From NCBI RefSeq assembly GCF_025399195.1, contig NW_026252094.1, positions 310,001 to 374,000 on the forward strand: 64,000 nucleotides of DNA, in the 5' to 3' direction. Position 1 is the stretch's first letter. Each line of letters opens with the position of its first letter. Below are positions 21,037 through 37,535 of this stretch, piece after piece. A model generated the notes under the pieces. The model ran no database searches. It was not told the DNA's origin and saw only the letters and a list, made by a program, of their open reading frames with translations. The position numbers were made by a program, and so were the translations under genes. This stretch comes from Umbelopsis ramanniana AG (lineage: Eukaryota > Mucoromycota > Umbelopsidomycetes > Umbelopsidales > Umbelopsidaceae).

Positions 21037-21239
21037 TATGATCCTGCATACACTTTTTTTCTCTTTTTTTTTTTTCTTATGAAGAAAACCATCCTAACTT
21101 TCCAACTTCAAATTTTGCATTATCTCTCATAACCTTGTTTCTTTCTTATTCTTGGAACGCCGCCCATCATCACGGTATATTGTATTTATTAAAGATCTAT
21201 TATATTTTCGCCCTTGATGAGAAAAATGTAATTTTCATG
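21037..21239. terminator. Convergent 3' flanks of asparaginase and OCA1 genes
   Basis: 203 bp with a long T/C stretch (about 21053-21077) and AT-rich sequence, which must hold both polyadenylation sites. No coding frame. Confidence 0.4.
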
Positions 21240-21935
<696 letters not shown>

Positions 21936-22455
21936 GGTGTTGGGTGAACAAAGGGATTTGAAAGTGTAGAAACTGCTAGTACTGGATTAATAGGGTTTTC
22001 CGGGTGCTGCTCTCAGCCAAATTTTTCCTCTGGTAGGATTTTTTTTATTTTTACTACATAATCATCTAGTTAGTGAAAAGACCATATTATGTGATATATT
22101 ACAGGGAATGAGAGTTGTGTGCACTGAAGCTAAGAATTATATTACATGCTTCAAAAGGACCACTGAACGACAGGCTGTAAGGCGACAGCCATGACAGACG
22201 AAACGGCGGATGTGAACAATGTGCGGAGCTTATGCACACTTCAGCACAAGTGGGGTCCACGAACAATACTCTACACCATACAAATGACCAAGCACAATGC
22301 TTCTCGAGGCACTATGTTATGCCGAATCGCCATAGGGTTTGCCGCAGTAACGTATCTGGTGTCTTCCCCATAAACGGACAACATGGTGCATAACGCCTGA
22401 GTTTCAAAGTATTCACCATGGCCCTCCTCATTATCCATTTCACACCATCAACCTA
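21936..22455. other. Divergent intergenic region, 520 bp
   Basis: Promoters of the OCA1 gene (minus) and the F-box gene (plus). A 60-codon frame at 22191 has no recognisable features and is not called. Confidence 0.4.
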
Positions 22456-23577
22456 ATGAACGAGCACACTATACCTCCAGAAATCCTTTCTCTTATACTT
22501 GAAAATCTGTCACAATCTGATCTCTTTACATGCACGATAGTCAATCGTACCTTTAATGCCGCATCTACTAGCATATTATGGAAAGCCCCTGAATTCCGCA
22601 ACTCGTCTAGTTTACAACGATTTGCAGCATGTCTCACGCGCGCAAAAGAAGGGAAAGGAAAGCTAGTACGTACGCTCACTCTAAAGCAACCAGTCAGTTC
22701 ATTTGTGAACGATGACTGGCTAACCGATGTTATAATATGGACACCACTTCTGGATACCCTGTCCGTGTCATATTGTTTGCACCTTACGGATAAGAGTCTG
22801 GCCAAATTGGCAAGATACTGCAAAGAGCTTACGTACTTGGACTTGGAATGCAGTCGAATAACCTACAGGACGGTACACCATCTGAGATTTTGTCAGAATC
22901 TGCGATATCTGAACCTACGAGCCAATCTGGATTTAATACAATTCGCCTTATTACCATTTGCCCATAGTCGGATTGAACAACTGAACCTTTCAGATTGTCC
23001 TTGGGTATCTGCCACTCATACTGCCCAGGACATATGTGCGCTTCAACACCTTGAACGTTTGGAATTAATAAACTGCCGTGACATCGACGACGAATTTTTA
23101 CTCAAGATATCTATACCCGACACTGAGATGGATTTATATAATCCAATGCCTGAACTAAAAACATTTGCACTATCAAGCAGTCGATCCATCACAGATGAAG
23201 GCGTCATGGCGTTGGTACACGCACATCCAAAACTTGAAAATCTTACATTATATCAAAGCAACCTCACCGACCGGTCCATCAACGAAATCCGTGTATGTCT
23301 CCCTAACCTGCGGTTTTTAGATTTGTCATACTGCGGAAACATCACTGGCAAGGCCATTCGACGGCTCATTGCAGATAATGACAAATTGATTATGGTTGGT
23401 CTCAAAGGGTGTATCAAGATAAGGTCGTTGGATTTTCCTGAAACTGGAGGCTCCGAGATTTACGCTGGAGTGGATCGTCTGGACTATGAAGACATGGCCA
23501 GCATCCGACTGGGTGAATGGGCTCGAATGAATCAAGTCCGAGAGCGGGAAATCAACTGTGTGGATGTGGCCCAATAA
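22456..23577 (+). CDS. F-box protein with leucine-rich repeats
   Basis: Intronless, 373 residues. An F-box (about residues 5-45: IPPEILSLILENLSQSDLFT ... NRTFN) is followed by cysteine-type leucine-rich repeats from about 95 to 330, with units such as TYLDLECSRITYRTVHHL, LERLELINCRDIDDEFLL and LRFLDLSYCGNITGKAI. This is the layout of SCF ubiquitin-ligase receptors of the GRR1/AMN1 (FBXL) group: the F-box binds Skp1 and the repeats bind substrate. The specific substrate is unknown and it is shorter than Grr1. The 107 bp to the SERCA start suggests the two genes are packed in tandem. Confidence 0.9.
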   Translation: MNEHTIPPEILSLILENLSQSDLFTCTIVNRTFNAASTSILWKAPEFRNSSSLQRFAACLTRAKEGKGKLVRTLTLKQPVSSFVNDDWLTDVIIWTPLLDTLSVSYCLHLTDKSLAKLARYCKELTYLDLECSRITYRTVHHLRFCQNLRYLNLRANLDLIQFALLPFAHSRIEQLNLSDCPWVSATHTAQDICALQHLERLELINCRDIDDEFLLKISIPDTEMDLYNPMPELKTFALSSSRSITDEGVMALVHAHPKLENLTLYQSNLTDRSINEIRVCLPNLRFLDLSYCGNITGKAIRRLIADNDKLIMVGLKGCIKIRSLDFPETGGSEIYAGVDRLDYEDMASIRLGEWARMNQVREREINCVDVAQ

Positions 23578-23684
23578 CATGTCGCGTTTAAATTGATCAT
23601 TAAAACCCTTTTTTGAAACCACCGCCAATGAAGTGCTTCCGCGTTGCGCGCCAATTTGACTTGTTCTTTGTTCCAAACTCATCC

Positions 23685-27132
<3,448 letters not shown>

Positions 27133-27336
27133 ATTTAGAATACATTCTCTTCTGTAACCACATACATACTGTAGAACAATGACGACCTTTAAGGCTACAG
27201 AATAGACGTTTTTGTTTGATATTTAACATCACTGATTTTTTTTTTCTTATAAAAGCTACAGTAGTAGCCAGTAACATGAATAATAATAATTCGCGGCCAT
27301 GTTCTTTTCGTGCAAAAGCAGCGAAAAACAAATTGT

Positions 27337-28161
27337 TTATTCGTCTTTGCGTTTGTCTTCTTCGCTTTCTGGCATCAAGTACAGCACAATAGTTCCTACT
27401 GCTCCCACAGCTTGTCCCAGCAAGGCGCCTAGTACGCAAGACACAGGCCACCGTTGCCATGGACGCTCCCAATCCAATGGAATCACAATAGCACCTAGCC
27501 AAGCACCAATCAAGATGCTGATTGTCTGCATATATGCCGCCACCTCTGCGTTGCTTGACGGGCTAAGATAGATAGAAACCTTAGAGCTTGTTCATTAGTC
27601 CATGTTCAAAATTTCATAACGTACCGGTGTTGCATGAATACGCGCACATAGAGTTCCGACTGTGTGATTCCCAACTGATTCACCACAGAGAAGACAGTAA
27701 TATTCGCAACTAGTGCTGAAAACGATAACGTGCTCCAGAACTTGCTGTAGATGGCTCAACTTAGCAGAAAGTCCCAAATTGCTATTTTTCAGGGCAAATA
27801 AATTTTTCACTTACTCTACGAGAGAAGCTCCTAGGAGGACAGTGAACCCGTGGATCACAGCGGTCAAAACCAAACCACTGGCCAAGCATCTGATAATTAA
27901 TGGCTAAAAAGGTGCTACTTAGAAGCAGTTGGGCCGTTATACTATGCCATGTCGTGGACTTACCAAACTACCGTAGCCATTCCTATTGTTGAATAAAGTT
28001 ATAGCCAGGTTGCCAACAATGATGAGAGGCAATGCTGCAATTAGGCATTCTAAAGGTTGTCTATATAGTTCCTTGCTGCTTGTTTTGAATAGAGATGCTG
28101 CTGTAAGCAAGCTCGACGCAAGGGCTGGCCACCATGTACATTCCCGGTTCTGCGGTAGCAT
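27337..28161 (-). CDS. GPI11: GPI-anchor ethanolamine-phosphate transferase subunit, PIG-F/Gpi11
   Basis: Membrane partner that stabilises PIG-O and PIG-G while they add ethanolamine phosphate to GPI in the ER. Exons 28161..27964, 27903..27815, 27744..27625 and 27562..27337 give 210 residues, close to human PIG-F. About five to six hydrophobic segments (PALASSLLTAASL, ECLIAALPLIIVGNLAI, LASGLVLTAVIHGFTVLLGA, LSFSALVANITVFSVV, and the last two in exon 4). The diagnostic block is ISILIGAWLGAIVIPLDWER followed by PWQRWPVSC. Exon 2 begins at CCATTAATT: this acceptor keeps the frame, while the nearer CAG does not. The codon at 28176 is TTG, so ATG 28161 is the likely start. A further 5' exon cannot be excluded. 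Confidence 0.88.
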
Positions 28162-28269
28162 TTGGGACTGAAGCAAGACACGTCACAAACAGTCTGAGCA
28201 CAGTTCCCCGTCTTTTGAACACTCCATTGCCTACCCACCCAAAACTTCGGCCTCGAGGACCAAAACAGG
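28162..28269. promoter_or_regulatory. 108 bp bidirectional gap between PIG-F and TRAPPC11 genes
   Basis: Start codons of the two genes lie 108 bp apart on opposite strands. No TATA box is seen on either strand, as in many housekeeping bidirectional promoters. Confidence 0.45.
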
Positions 28270-31200
28270 ATGAACACCTATCCAAAGGACTATGTCCAGC
28301 ATCATATTCCGGTGATGGCAGTTGTTGGCCTGAAAGAGACCATTCCGGATCCTGATGTGCCTAAAGATGGGACTTCTCATTCTGATGCACCAGAAGATCG
28401 TGTCCCTAACCGACGGCGATCCTCTTCTTCTAGCAATCAGCTGCGCTTACGAGCAACCATCGCACATAATCTTCGAGCAGTTTTGAATTCTAAAGATACC
28501 ACCACTCTCTGGGAGGCTGCAAGACACTCCCAGGCACCAGCTGGAAGTCATACGAACGGCATACCCAACTTCCGAGTTACGTTTGTTGATAATGTAAGAT
28601 AAAAAGATAATATGCTTTCAGACTCGCGCAGTATATTAATCGTCATCCTTTCATAGGATTTTACCTTACCGCCAAAGAAACCCACCACATATCAACACCC
28701 GTCCATGCATCCTCACTCCGCATTATCACCGCTGTCTAGCCAGTCACCTCTGCATCCAGACGGTATCATGACAACCCAATGGTACGAAAAGCATCTCAAC
28801 GTGTACCCTAGCGTGGTCGTTGGGTTTTATGACTTGTGGGATTGGAGTATGGAAGCTGGTACTCCTCAGCGCCCGAAGCGGGAAGTCGGCCCTCTGGCTG
28901 GCCAAGCGCTTGCTGACCCAGTGGAGAGAGAGCGAGATGCCGCCATGGCTCATGGTATCAATGAGAAACGGTAAGTAAAAAGAGGTCTTAATGACCGTTG
29001 ACATTTGGCAAGGATGAAATTTGAACGGCTGACATTGCTCTTACAAATGTAAAGTAAATACTTCCACGAAAGGGGAGTCAAGTATGCTGCCGTCATTATA
29101 TTGAATCCTCGGCATATTGGTACGTTATATTTGTTACTGGTGCACCTTTTTCGATGCCAAATTTGCTTACAAATGTACCTTTCTAGATGACCCTGCTATC
29201 GAGGATCGACTTGCAGCTCTTCGCAAACTATCTGGACTCGATTCCAAAAATTCCTTGTTTGTCTTACCTGTATCTACGCAAACGGACGCAAATGAATTTA
29301 TAAACAAGTAAGCATCACTTTTTCCACGTTTTGCGTACCAATCCAGTCTCCTTACACCTTCAATAGCCTGTTTAGATCTCTTTATGAACCTGCACAAGTA
29401 TACTACAGTAATCATGTCAAGAGAGTTAGAAAAAAGTTGGCTCGACTTCCAAGTCCCTCTGTTGCAATTCGACAAGTTACACCACAAACAGCAGACGGAC
29501 CTCAGCCGCTTTCTGTACCTGGCTGGCTAGTGCGATACGAATACAAGTTGGGAGTGTTTCAGGAGTTCCGGCAAGACATTCAAGGCTCTTTAAAGTACGT
29601 TGCGCGAGAGGGCGTGCCTTGTTGAGTGCAGCGGACACTCACCAAAATTACATTCCATTAGATCATATGATGCTGCTTATAATATGCTTTTGAACATGCT
29701 GCAGCCAAGCACTGGTGACGGAAGCCTGAAGCCCAGATCAAAGCGATGGAAGGAAGCTTGTATACTTGCAGACTGCATGAACATCAAGGTAAGCGAATGG
29801 CCTCAAATGCTGCTCTCCATGTAGCTCAAAGGACAAGGCTTATAACCATTCTACATCCCGCAGATTTGCAGATTCTTCCTGTTTCAAGACAATGCGTCAA
29901 TGGCCCTGGCCCAATTGAACAAACACCTACATGCGTTCCAACTTTTCTCTAATGAATGGCACATGGGTGAACGATCATTTGAATATTGGTCTTGGTTATC
30001 TAAGCAGTGAGTATATCCACCTAGCGTTTGATTTCCACGGCTTCATAGCGGTTCTTTAAACTATTGGCTTTTGTGAAGATACCGCGTGTTTGCAGAGCAA
30101 ATCGATATCGCTACAAGACATGGCTTTAAATTACCTGTACCGTTACCTGTTCAATCAAGTGTTGGATCTCCGCCTTTGGGCTCCAGCCCTTTCCTCGGCT
30201 CTAGTGGATATGCTAACCAGGCAGAAGGTGGTAGTAATCCCGGAGAGTTACTTCAACATGCTGGCTTTTACTTCCACCTTGCCGCCATGTGTAGTGCTGA
30301 ACGCCGACGTCGTTATATGGAAATGGAGAAATGGAAGGATTCAGAGGCAAAGACCGACGATCTTATTTATCGATCTGCAATGGCCGCTCTGCCAGAAGAA
30401 GAACAGGTTGATCATTCTGCATTGACTATCGAGCTCCTCACTAAAGGCTATGAACAGTTCAAAAAGCACCGCAATACTAGGATGACATTGTACTTAGCTG
30501 CTGAAATTGCTGGCACTTATTACGAAGCTGGAAAATTCGAAATGGCACTCAAATTTTTTGAACGAATTGGCAAAACGTACCGAAAAGAAAGTTGGCATAC
30601 CGTTCTCACGTCCATTTTACGGTGGTCATTGCGCTGTGCGAAGGAACTCGGTATGACCACAAGTGTAGTGGGATATCTCGTCGAATTGCTTTGCGATAAT
30701 CTACCTATGAGCCAAGATAAGCGAAGCGAACTTCAGAACGACTTGCAATCGACCCTCACTCATGGATCTTTGACGGATGACGATAACCAAGAGCCACTCA
30801 TCGTGCGTATGGATGATATCAACTCCTTCCTGACATGCCATGTCCAATTTGAAAAGTCCTCTGGCTTCGTCAATCAGCCAATTCATTTTCAAATTAGTCT
30901 TAGCACCAATAAGTCATCCCCACCTCAACCCATTGTCTTCCGTTCCCTTCGTATCATCTTTAATAACGAACGATGGAACCAGGTATACGTTAACGATGAG
31001 GGCGACAACGATGACAAGGATTATTCATATTATGACTGTACTAATAGCGAGTATGACTCGACTGAAAAGCGTTGGAACGCCAACGCTGGGCTACAATTTC
31101 GACATGGCCAAAGCAAAGTGTTCGAAGGCACAGTCACTTTGGATCACAGCGAGAATTTAAAGGTGAGGCAACAGCTTTTACATGCCGATTTTGTTGCTGG

Positions 31201-33057
31201 AATGTACTGAATCTAATGCTACCGTAGATGGAAACGGTGATGCTAGAGCTAAACTCCTCTGGCCGCCAAGTATTCTTATGCTTTGATATAGCCAATAGAA
31301 TCCAGGATACTCGCTCAGCTGGAAGGAGGAAATGGCACAATGTTGAATCCCCGAAACCAACTTTCTTGCAAGGAAGAGGCGAAATATCTGCTGCAGAGTA
31401 AGTAGATATGGTCTAAAACCATAACATGGAAATTCAAGTAAACTAATATTTTTTGGACAGTATCTCCCAACAACCATCTAAGCTCACCATTACTAATAAG
31501 CACTACGCACCTGCGCTGGTGGATGAACATTATCCGTTCTTTATAACTTTAACAAACGAAGAGTCTACACCTGTGGATGCTGTCATCAGGGTAGAAATCA
31601 AAGCCACTGAGACTCAAGGTAAAGCTCACTACTTATATTTACTTGTATGCACGACAAGGTCTGACAAAACTCATTTGGTTAGATCTCGGAGACAAGCTGA
31701 AATTGGCCCCTACCGACGACGATGCATCGGCTACATCTATTCTGGATATCGACGTTGGGCAAATCGAAGGCAATGGAAGCAAAGAGCAGATATTGTATAT
31801 CATTGGCCGCACTACTCCACTGACACGACTGTTAAACATATCTGTAAGTAATTCATTTGTGATCGTTGCTGCTCTGGACTATATTAAGTCTAATTCGGTG
31901 TTCATTTTTGGCAGGTCCGATATAAGCCATCGTCATCCAATCAGGAACCTTACTTTGAAAAGCATGAAATGGTGAAAATCCATTATAACAAGGCGTTCGA
32001 GGTCAAATTTCACAGCCATGAGCAGCACACTGAATACAAGGATGCAGCCACATTTCCCCCTAGCCTCGAGGAGAAGGAGCGTTTATTGGTCATTGCAGCT
32101 GTGCGCTGCACTTCACCCTGGAATTTACAAGTTGTCAGCATGGAGATGGAACAGGATCAAGTAAGACATGTGAGGTAGAAAAGAGAGACAGCGTAGTACA
32201 AGTACCCCATTGACCCAGTATTTTTCCGAATTAAGCAACCTTCACATGGTTATATCCAAGTACAAGCAATGCCAAAAGCACGAGGAGAAGACGTCAAAGG
32301 TAATGAACGGCATAGAGCAGAACACACAGCGAAATTTGAATTAACAGGATTTTTGATAGAATGGAAGAAGGATCAAGTTTTCAACAGTAATCACCTCTTT
32401 GAATTGACCACTCGAGACCGCACAGCACCCAAGACCGCAGCCGACTTTGGAGCACTGGTCATAACGTGGCGGCGGTAAGCAGGCGTTGTACAACCCCCCC
32501 CCCATATTGAAAGAGTTTTCTTACAAAGATTCATTTCCACGGAAAATAGGGTCAGTAACATTCATGAGGAAATGCCTCTTTGTCAAACAAGCATTCCCTT
32601 TCCTCCATTTTCTTTTTCGTCCACGGAGATCCGTGTTCATCGCGGTAAGTCCATGGGGTTTTCTAACTGAAATTAGTAGAACCAATTTCTGCTCAGCACG
32701 ATCGATTATACTCAACTTGGTTATGCACCTGGCACGTTTTCTTTCTTAGATCATCCGAGCGAATTATACATTGGGGAGCCCTTCGTCCTTTCATATACCA
32801 TTACCAATCCTACAGCCCAATTTGCCGAACTTCAGGCACAAATCGAAGTCAGTGACGCGTTCGTGTTTTCTGGTTACAAACAAACCAAATTCCGCGTCCT
32901 CCCGTATTCTTCACAGACTTTCAAATACCATTGCCATCCAATACTAGCTGGCCATGTACGACTTCCTAGACTTAAAGTAGATATTAGCAACAATGGTGAG
33001 GTGCCAGCAACGGCAGATGCCATCGTTTACGTGAAACCCCGAAGGCAGCAGCAATAA
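28270..33057 (+). CDS. TRAPPC11: TRAPP complex subunit 11 (foie gras/gryzun protein)
   Basis: Subunit of TRAPPIII, working in ER-to-Golgi traffic, autophagy and N-glycan assembly. Fifteen exons: 28270-28593, 28657-28970, 29055-29119, 29187-29307, 29367-29594, 29662-29788, 29864-30006, 30079-31162, 31228-31397, 31461-31618, 31683-31843, 31915-32160, 32236-32474, 32550-32644, 32750-33057; the frame closes at 1260 residues. Shared with animal TRAPPC11: WYEKHLNVYPSVVVGFYDL, SLFVLPVSTQTD, ICRFFLFQDN, the foie-gras region with ELLTKGYEQFKKHRNTRM and WHTVLTSILRWSLRCAKELG, and the C-terminal DAFVFSGYKQTKFRVLP and LAGHVRLPRL. The Ser-rich part near residues 45-60 is fungal. Exon 13 and 15 starts (an AAG at 32235 and a TTAG at 32749) were chosen because nearer options break the frame; these two junctions are less certain than the rest. 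Confidence 0.92.
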
Positions 33058-33171
33058 ATACTTGTGTCACCATGCGTTCCTTGTTCTCCGATGACAAACT
33101 TTTCTCTCCATTATCACACTTCTTCTTCTCTTTTTCGTTTGTAACATAGACATACTTCTTTTGATACCAGA

Positions 33172-36100
33172 ATGTTTCGAAAGCGGAAGCAGAAACAGAT
33201 GTTGGAAGAAGCCCGCAGGCGGGAAGCGGAGCTAGAACGCCAGAAACGTAGCCAAATATCGCTAGAGGAACTTCAACTTTTGCGTGATTTCAGGACATCT
33301 CTCATCATGCCACATCTTGCCAAAGAATTCGACATTTTACGAAGCTCTTCTCCAGAGAATACCATAGAGGAAGCCCCCGAACCGTCAACTTCGGAACAGA
33401 AACAAACATTTCAGAACGTCGCTCCACTTTCCCCTCCACCTCGAAAGCCCAAGGCTCCTGTCATAACAAACACTCCCACGGGAAGTGCTATCCAAGTGTC
33501 TCCCTGGATGGAACAGAACAATCAACAATATTCAGTAGAGCAACCTTTAACTCCCATCAACGAATCGTTTGAAAAACAATCAACGCCTAGTATTTACTCC
33601 ACCACATCCACTTTGGATTCTGAACGTTCAGATCAATATTCAGATCAGTATCGAGACCTAGCCGCCTGGAGAACGGAACGCAACAAACGACATTATTCGA
33701 ATCAAATTTTCGGAGGCAAGCAAAGGCTGGACCATTATCGCTTAGCCAAAGAAAAATCAAAGACAAGTCTTCACGACTCCACCCTACCTGAAAGCAACGA
33801 AGTTCCTATGCCTGTGGATAAACCTTTGCCAGTATTTGAACCAGAGCAAACTCACATGGTTGAGGATCTCAGCGTGGGAGAAGAGAAACCTGCACCTCCT
33901 GCTGTTGTCGACAACGTCGCCGCCTCTATTTTCCCGAAAGAGTTGACCCTGTCTATGTCACAGCCGCTTAAGCCTCTGCCCACAGCAACCAGACCAAAAC
34001 CCCGTGGTAGAACTCGTCCAGATATCCGACGTTATAGCATTGATCCATTGAGTAAATGGATGGACCATACCACCACGGGTTACGATTATGATCAGTCGCT
34101 GGAGTTGAACGAAAATTTTTTCTTCAATGATTTTGCTCCTGATGCTGAAAACCGACGTCCTAGACCAAAGTCAAGGAGAATGAGCAAAGCGGCGGCAAAG
34201 CTATTGGCTGAGAATCCTACAGGCAGAGTCAATAATCCTGGAAAGATTGACTTGGCCGCCATTGCAAAACATTTACATGAAAACCGTCTATCAGTCATAC
34301 AAGAGAGGAAACGAATTAGTGCCACGGAAGCAGATGAACAGGAACTTGCTCGCCTTTTAGCCGATCCACAGCAAGCGAATATTTTGGAAATGCATCGGGA
34401 TAATGCCCTACCCAAGGCTTCCCAACCTCCTCCTACAACTGCACCTATCTCGAACGAGCATGCCATGTCTTCGGCACAAGCTGCGTCTGCTGCCATCATG
34501 CGAACTCGAAGTGCATCCACTAGTAAAGTTGATAAATCTATGCATGCCCCAGACCTTTCAAAGCCTACTGGCCTCACCTCATCGGCCTCAATGCGTATCT
34601 CCCCACTGCATTCCACATCGTCTGGTCATGCCGGCAATGCTCGTCCTATACACTTCCTTGGCAGAAGCCGTATGGAAGAATCAATCATGGATGACACTAA
34701 GGATAGTTCCCCGGCTGATGTTGAAACTGCATTCGGTAAGTTTAGAGATGTGTGCTTGGTGAGTGCGCCCCACATGCTTACCATCTTTTAGGAAAAGATA
34801 ATATAAATAGTGTTGAAGCACCACCTCATCATGATGTTTCAAGAAAAATACAACTGAATGATAAACCTGTTCTCAGCCGCGCTGGAAGCACTGTGGATCG
34901 GTCACCCAGTACTCGTCTAGCTGCCATTCAAGGCATTCAGAAACATTTGCGGCAACAGTCTGTTCACAAATCGCAGCCAAGCTCGGAAGGAGAAGCGGAT
35001 ACACAGGAAGATGAATCACTAGATATTATTGAGGAAATTCCCACTACGCCCATTTCTGAAGAAGAACCAAAATTGTTTCGAGAACAGAGTACGAGCACGC
35101 CGATCAATCTCAAGTCTCGAAAAGATAAACCACGAATTGCTCTTTTGGATTCTGCTACTCCTGATGTGTCTGATCCTGCGGCATTTGTTTCACCACGTTC
35201 AGCACCTGCCCCACCAACTGACTCTACTGATAGTTTGGCCAACAAAGACATGGCTCGATCTGGATCAAAATTGCATGATGATCGTAAATTCAAGCCTTCT
35301 ATGTCTCGAAGCAGGACCAAGTCATCCAATGATACCGATGAGGAGGATGGAAAGAGTGGCTTCTTACAATTCAGACGGCAAGTCTCCAAACTTAGACGAC
35401 CACGAGCAGGAAGTGAATCAGGTACTCCACCCAAGCTAAGTGGACTGAAACATGCTGTATCGAATGACGCAATGAATGGGCTGTCGAGTTACAGCAGTGT
35501 CGAGAATATTCGGGACGCCAAGTCAAGCCGCCTTGTAAATATTAGTGATAGTGCAACCTCTTCCACCAACGAAAAATTGGCATTGCCAAACAATGGACAA
35601 CCCAGAAGATCGATTAGTATGCGTGAAATTCGTAGCCCATCCATGGAATCAGACGATCCTTTTGGTTCATTGAGATCCAAACAACCAAAGACAAATGGAG
35701 AAGATGATGCCTTGCGCAGCAAGAACCTCTCACATGATGTTTTGCATCGGCCAACCGCCAGTATTTCGTCTTCGGTCAGCGGATCAAGTGACGAACGATT
35801 CTCGTCTTTCAAGCACTCCGGTAGTGGACGGTCGAATTCTGAAGATTCCGCTGGATCGCCTCAGTTAGCACCTCGTAATCCTTTACGACACAGTCGAGAT
35901 GAGAGTGGCAAGTCAAGATCTACCATCAGTCGATCAGGCAGTGCTCGTGTTTCGGAACGCATCAGCCATGAACACAAGGTTGTTTCTCCTTCCAAACTTA
36001 AAGAAGGTGATAACAGTCCGAGATCTCATTTGGGCAATTCAAAGTTGACACCAGCGGCTTTAATTGCTATGAAACATTCTGAAGACGTTAAGGACAACAC

Positions 36101-37535
36101 TCCCGCTAGAATTGATACGGCAAAGAGAGTGGAGAAACATACTTCTGGGCCTAAAGGAATTCGAATGCTCTCTCAACTACTTGGTAAATCAGGGAAAAAG
36201 AACTCAACCAAGCGTGTCAATGGTAACATCATGGAACCAAACAGGGCACGTGGTCAAGAATCACCCCCCACTGATGTGCGCAAAAGTCGATCTTCAGCTA
36301 GATCTCAAGTGGTTCGACGAACGATCATTTACGTGCAACCTGAAGACGTGGATGATCAAACCGGCAACCCCATGGCCTATCCCAGTCTCAACAGCATTCA
36401 GGAACGTACGTCGTTATCTTCAGACTCTAGTCATATCAACTCTCCAGATAGTGACACTGGCTATGAATATGTTACTGCTAAAGTTATCACAAGACAACCA
36501 TCCCTCAAAAAAACTGTGGTTGACGCAGAGCAACCAAAAGCGGCTACCAGCAACGGACTGACTCGAAAGGGTACCAATGGTAGAAAATGGAGATTGGAAA
36601 ATGTCGATGAAGAGACCGTGCCTGAACCAAGTGTCAAGCCAACCGGTGTGACTGACAATGAGACCTTACCAAGATCATCCACATCGTCATCCGTTCCTAG
36701 AAGTAGCTATGATAACGATAGTATCTACAAATTCTACAATAGTCGACAAAGCACATCAGATCGATCTCTCGACAGTGTTCAAAGAGCATCTATGCGTTCT
36801 GCTGCCCACGCTCAATTAGAAGGTCTTGAAGTACGCGAAATGAGTGACGGAAGTGTTGTATACGGTGTTGTCAAGAAACATCCAAATGGTCGACGAACGT
36901 CTATGTTGCTGCCAACCAATCAGGAGCATCACCCTGTGGAGACGGAAATTCTTACCAGTGACGAAGATGAAGATGAAATCGAAGAACGAGTTCTGCAATT
37001 GATGGGTTTCAACCCTGACTCACCAAGACTTAGTGATTTCATGAATGGCGACCGCCGATCTAAAAAGACTTCAAAGGACATAGCGCCAAGTAGAAGCAGC
37101 GAACGCAGTCCGCAGCATCGCCCGCCACCACAATACCCGCCACCACCTATTCCAACTCGATCACCTCGCAGAATGGCCTCCATCAAACAACAACAACAAC
37201 TGAAGCCCAAGGTGTCGCGTGTGCAGGATCATCGCGCTAAACACATTTCAACTATCTCTACAAAGTCGCCTGATGGCGGTGGTGCTACTACTGATATCTA
37301 TATTGCTGAAGAAGTCACTCTTTCTGGACTGTTGGATATGATTAAAGATACTGCCGATGTCATGGATGACTATTATGGAGACTATTACTCTGACCAAACC
37401 TATTTCCCTGACTCTGATACTGAAGCGCCGAGCGATCGGATGCCCAGGTCAGCTACGGTAGAAGAGAAATTGGACGACGCACTCAAGACTTGGGAACAAT
37501 CCTCCAGCAGCAGAGAGCATCCGCATTTTCGATGA
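33172..37535 (+). CDS. Large serine-rich, probably disordered protein of unknown function
   Basis: Two exons, 33172-34735 and 34792-37535, give 1435 residues. I do not recognise the family. The N-terminus is a short basic coiled-coil segment (about 4-45, rich in KRKQKQ and RRREAELERQ). The rest is low-complexity Ser/Arg/Asp/Pro with many basic-serine sites that look like kinase targets (RRYSID, RRSISM, RRTSM). More ordered islands: IRRYSIDPLSKWMD (about 285-300), a helical stretch around AAAKLLAENPTGRVNNPGK and AAIAKHLHENRLSVIQERKR (about 340-390), GPKGIRMLSQLLGKSGKKN, ALEVREMSDGSV-like text near 1225, and the tail EVTLSGLLDMIKDTADVMDD. Proline-rich PPQYPPPPIPTRSPRR near 1320 could bind SH3 domains. 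This composition fits a cytoskeletal or polarity scaffold, but that is a guess. Confidence 0.85.

Noticed and set aside
32236-32478. TRAPPC11 exon 13 starting at the CAG just before 32219
   Set aside because: That frame forces a join with a broken phase at the next exon; the AAG at 32235 gives a continuous frame that matches the family up to ALVITWRR.
34092-34616. 174-codon minus-strand frame inside the disordered-protein gene
   Set aside because: Composition (Ser/Ala/Cys-rich) is the mirror of the low-complexity plus-strand exon; it has no domain.
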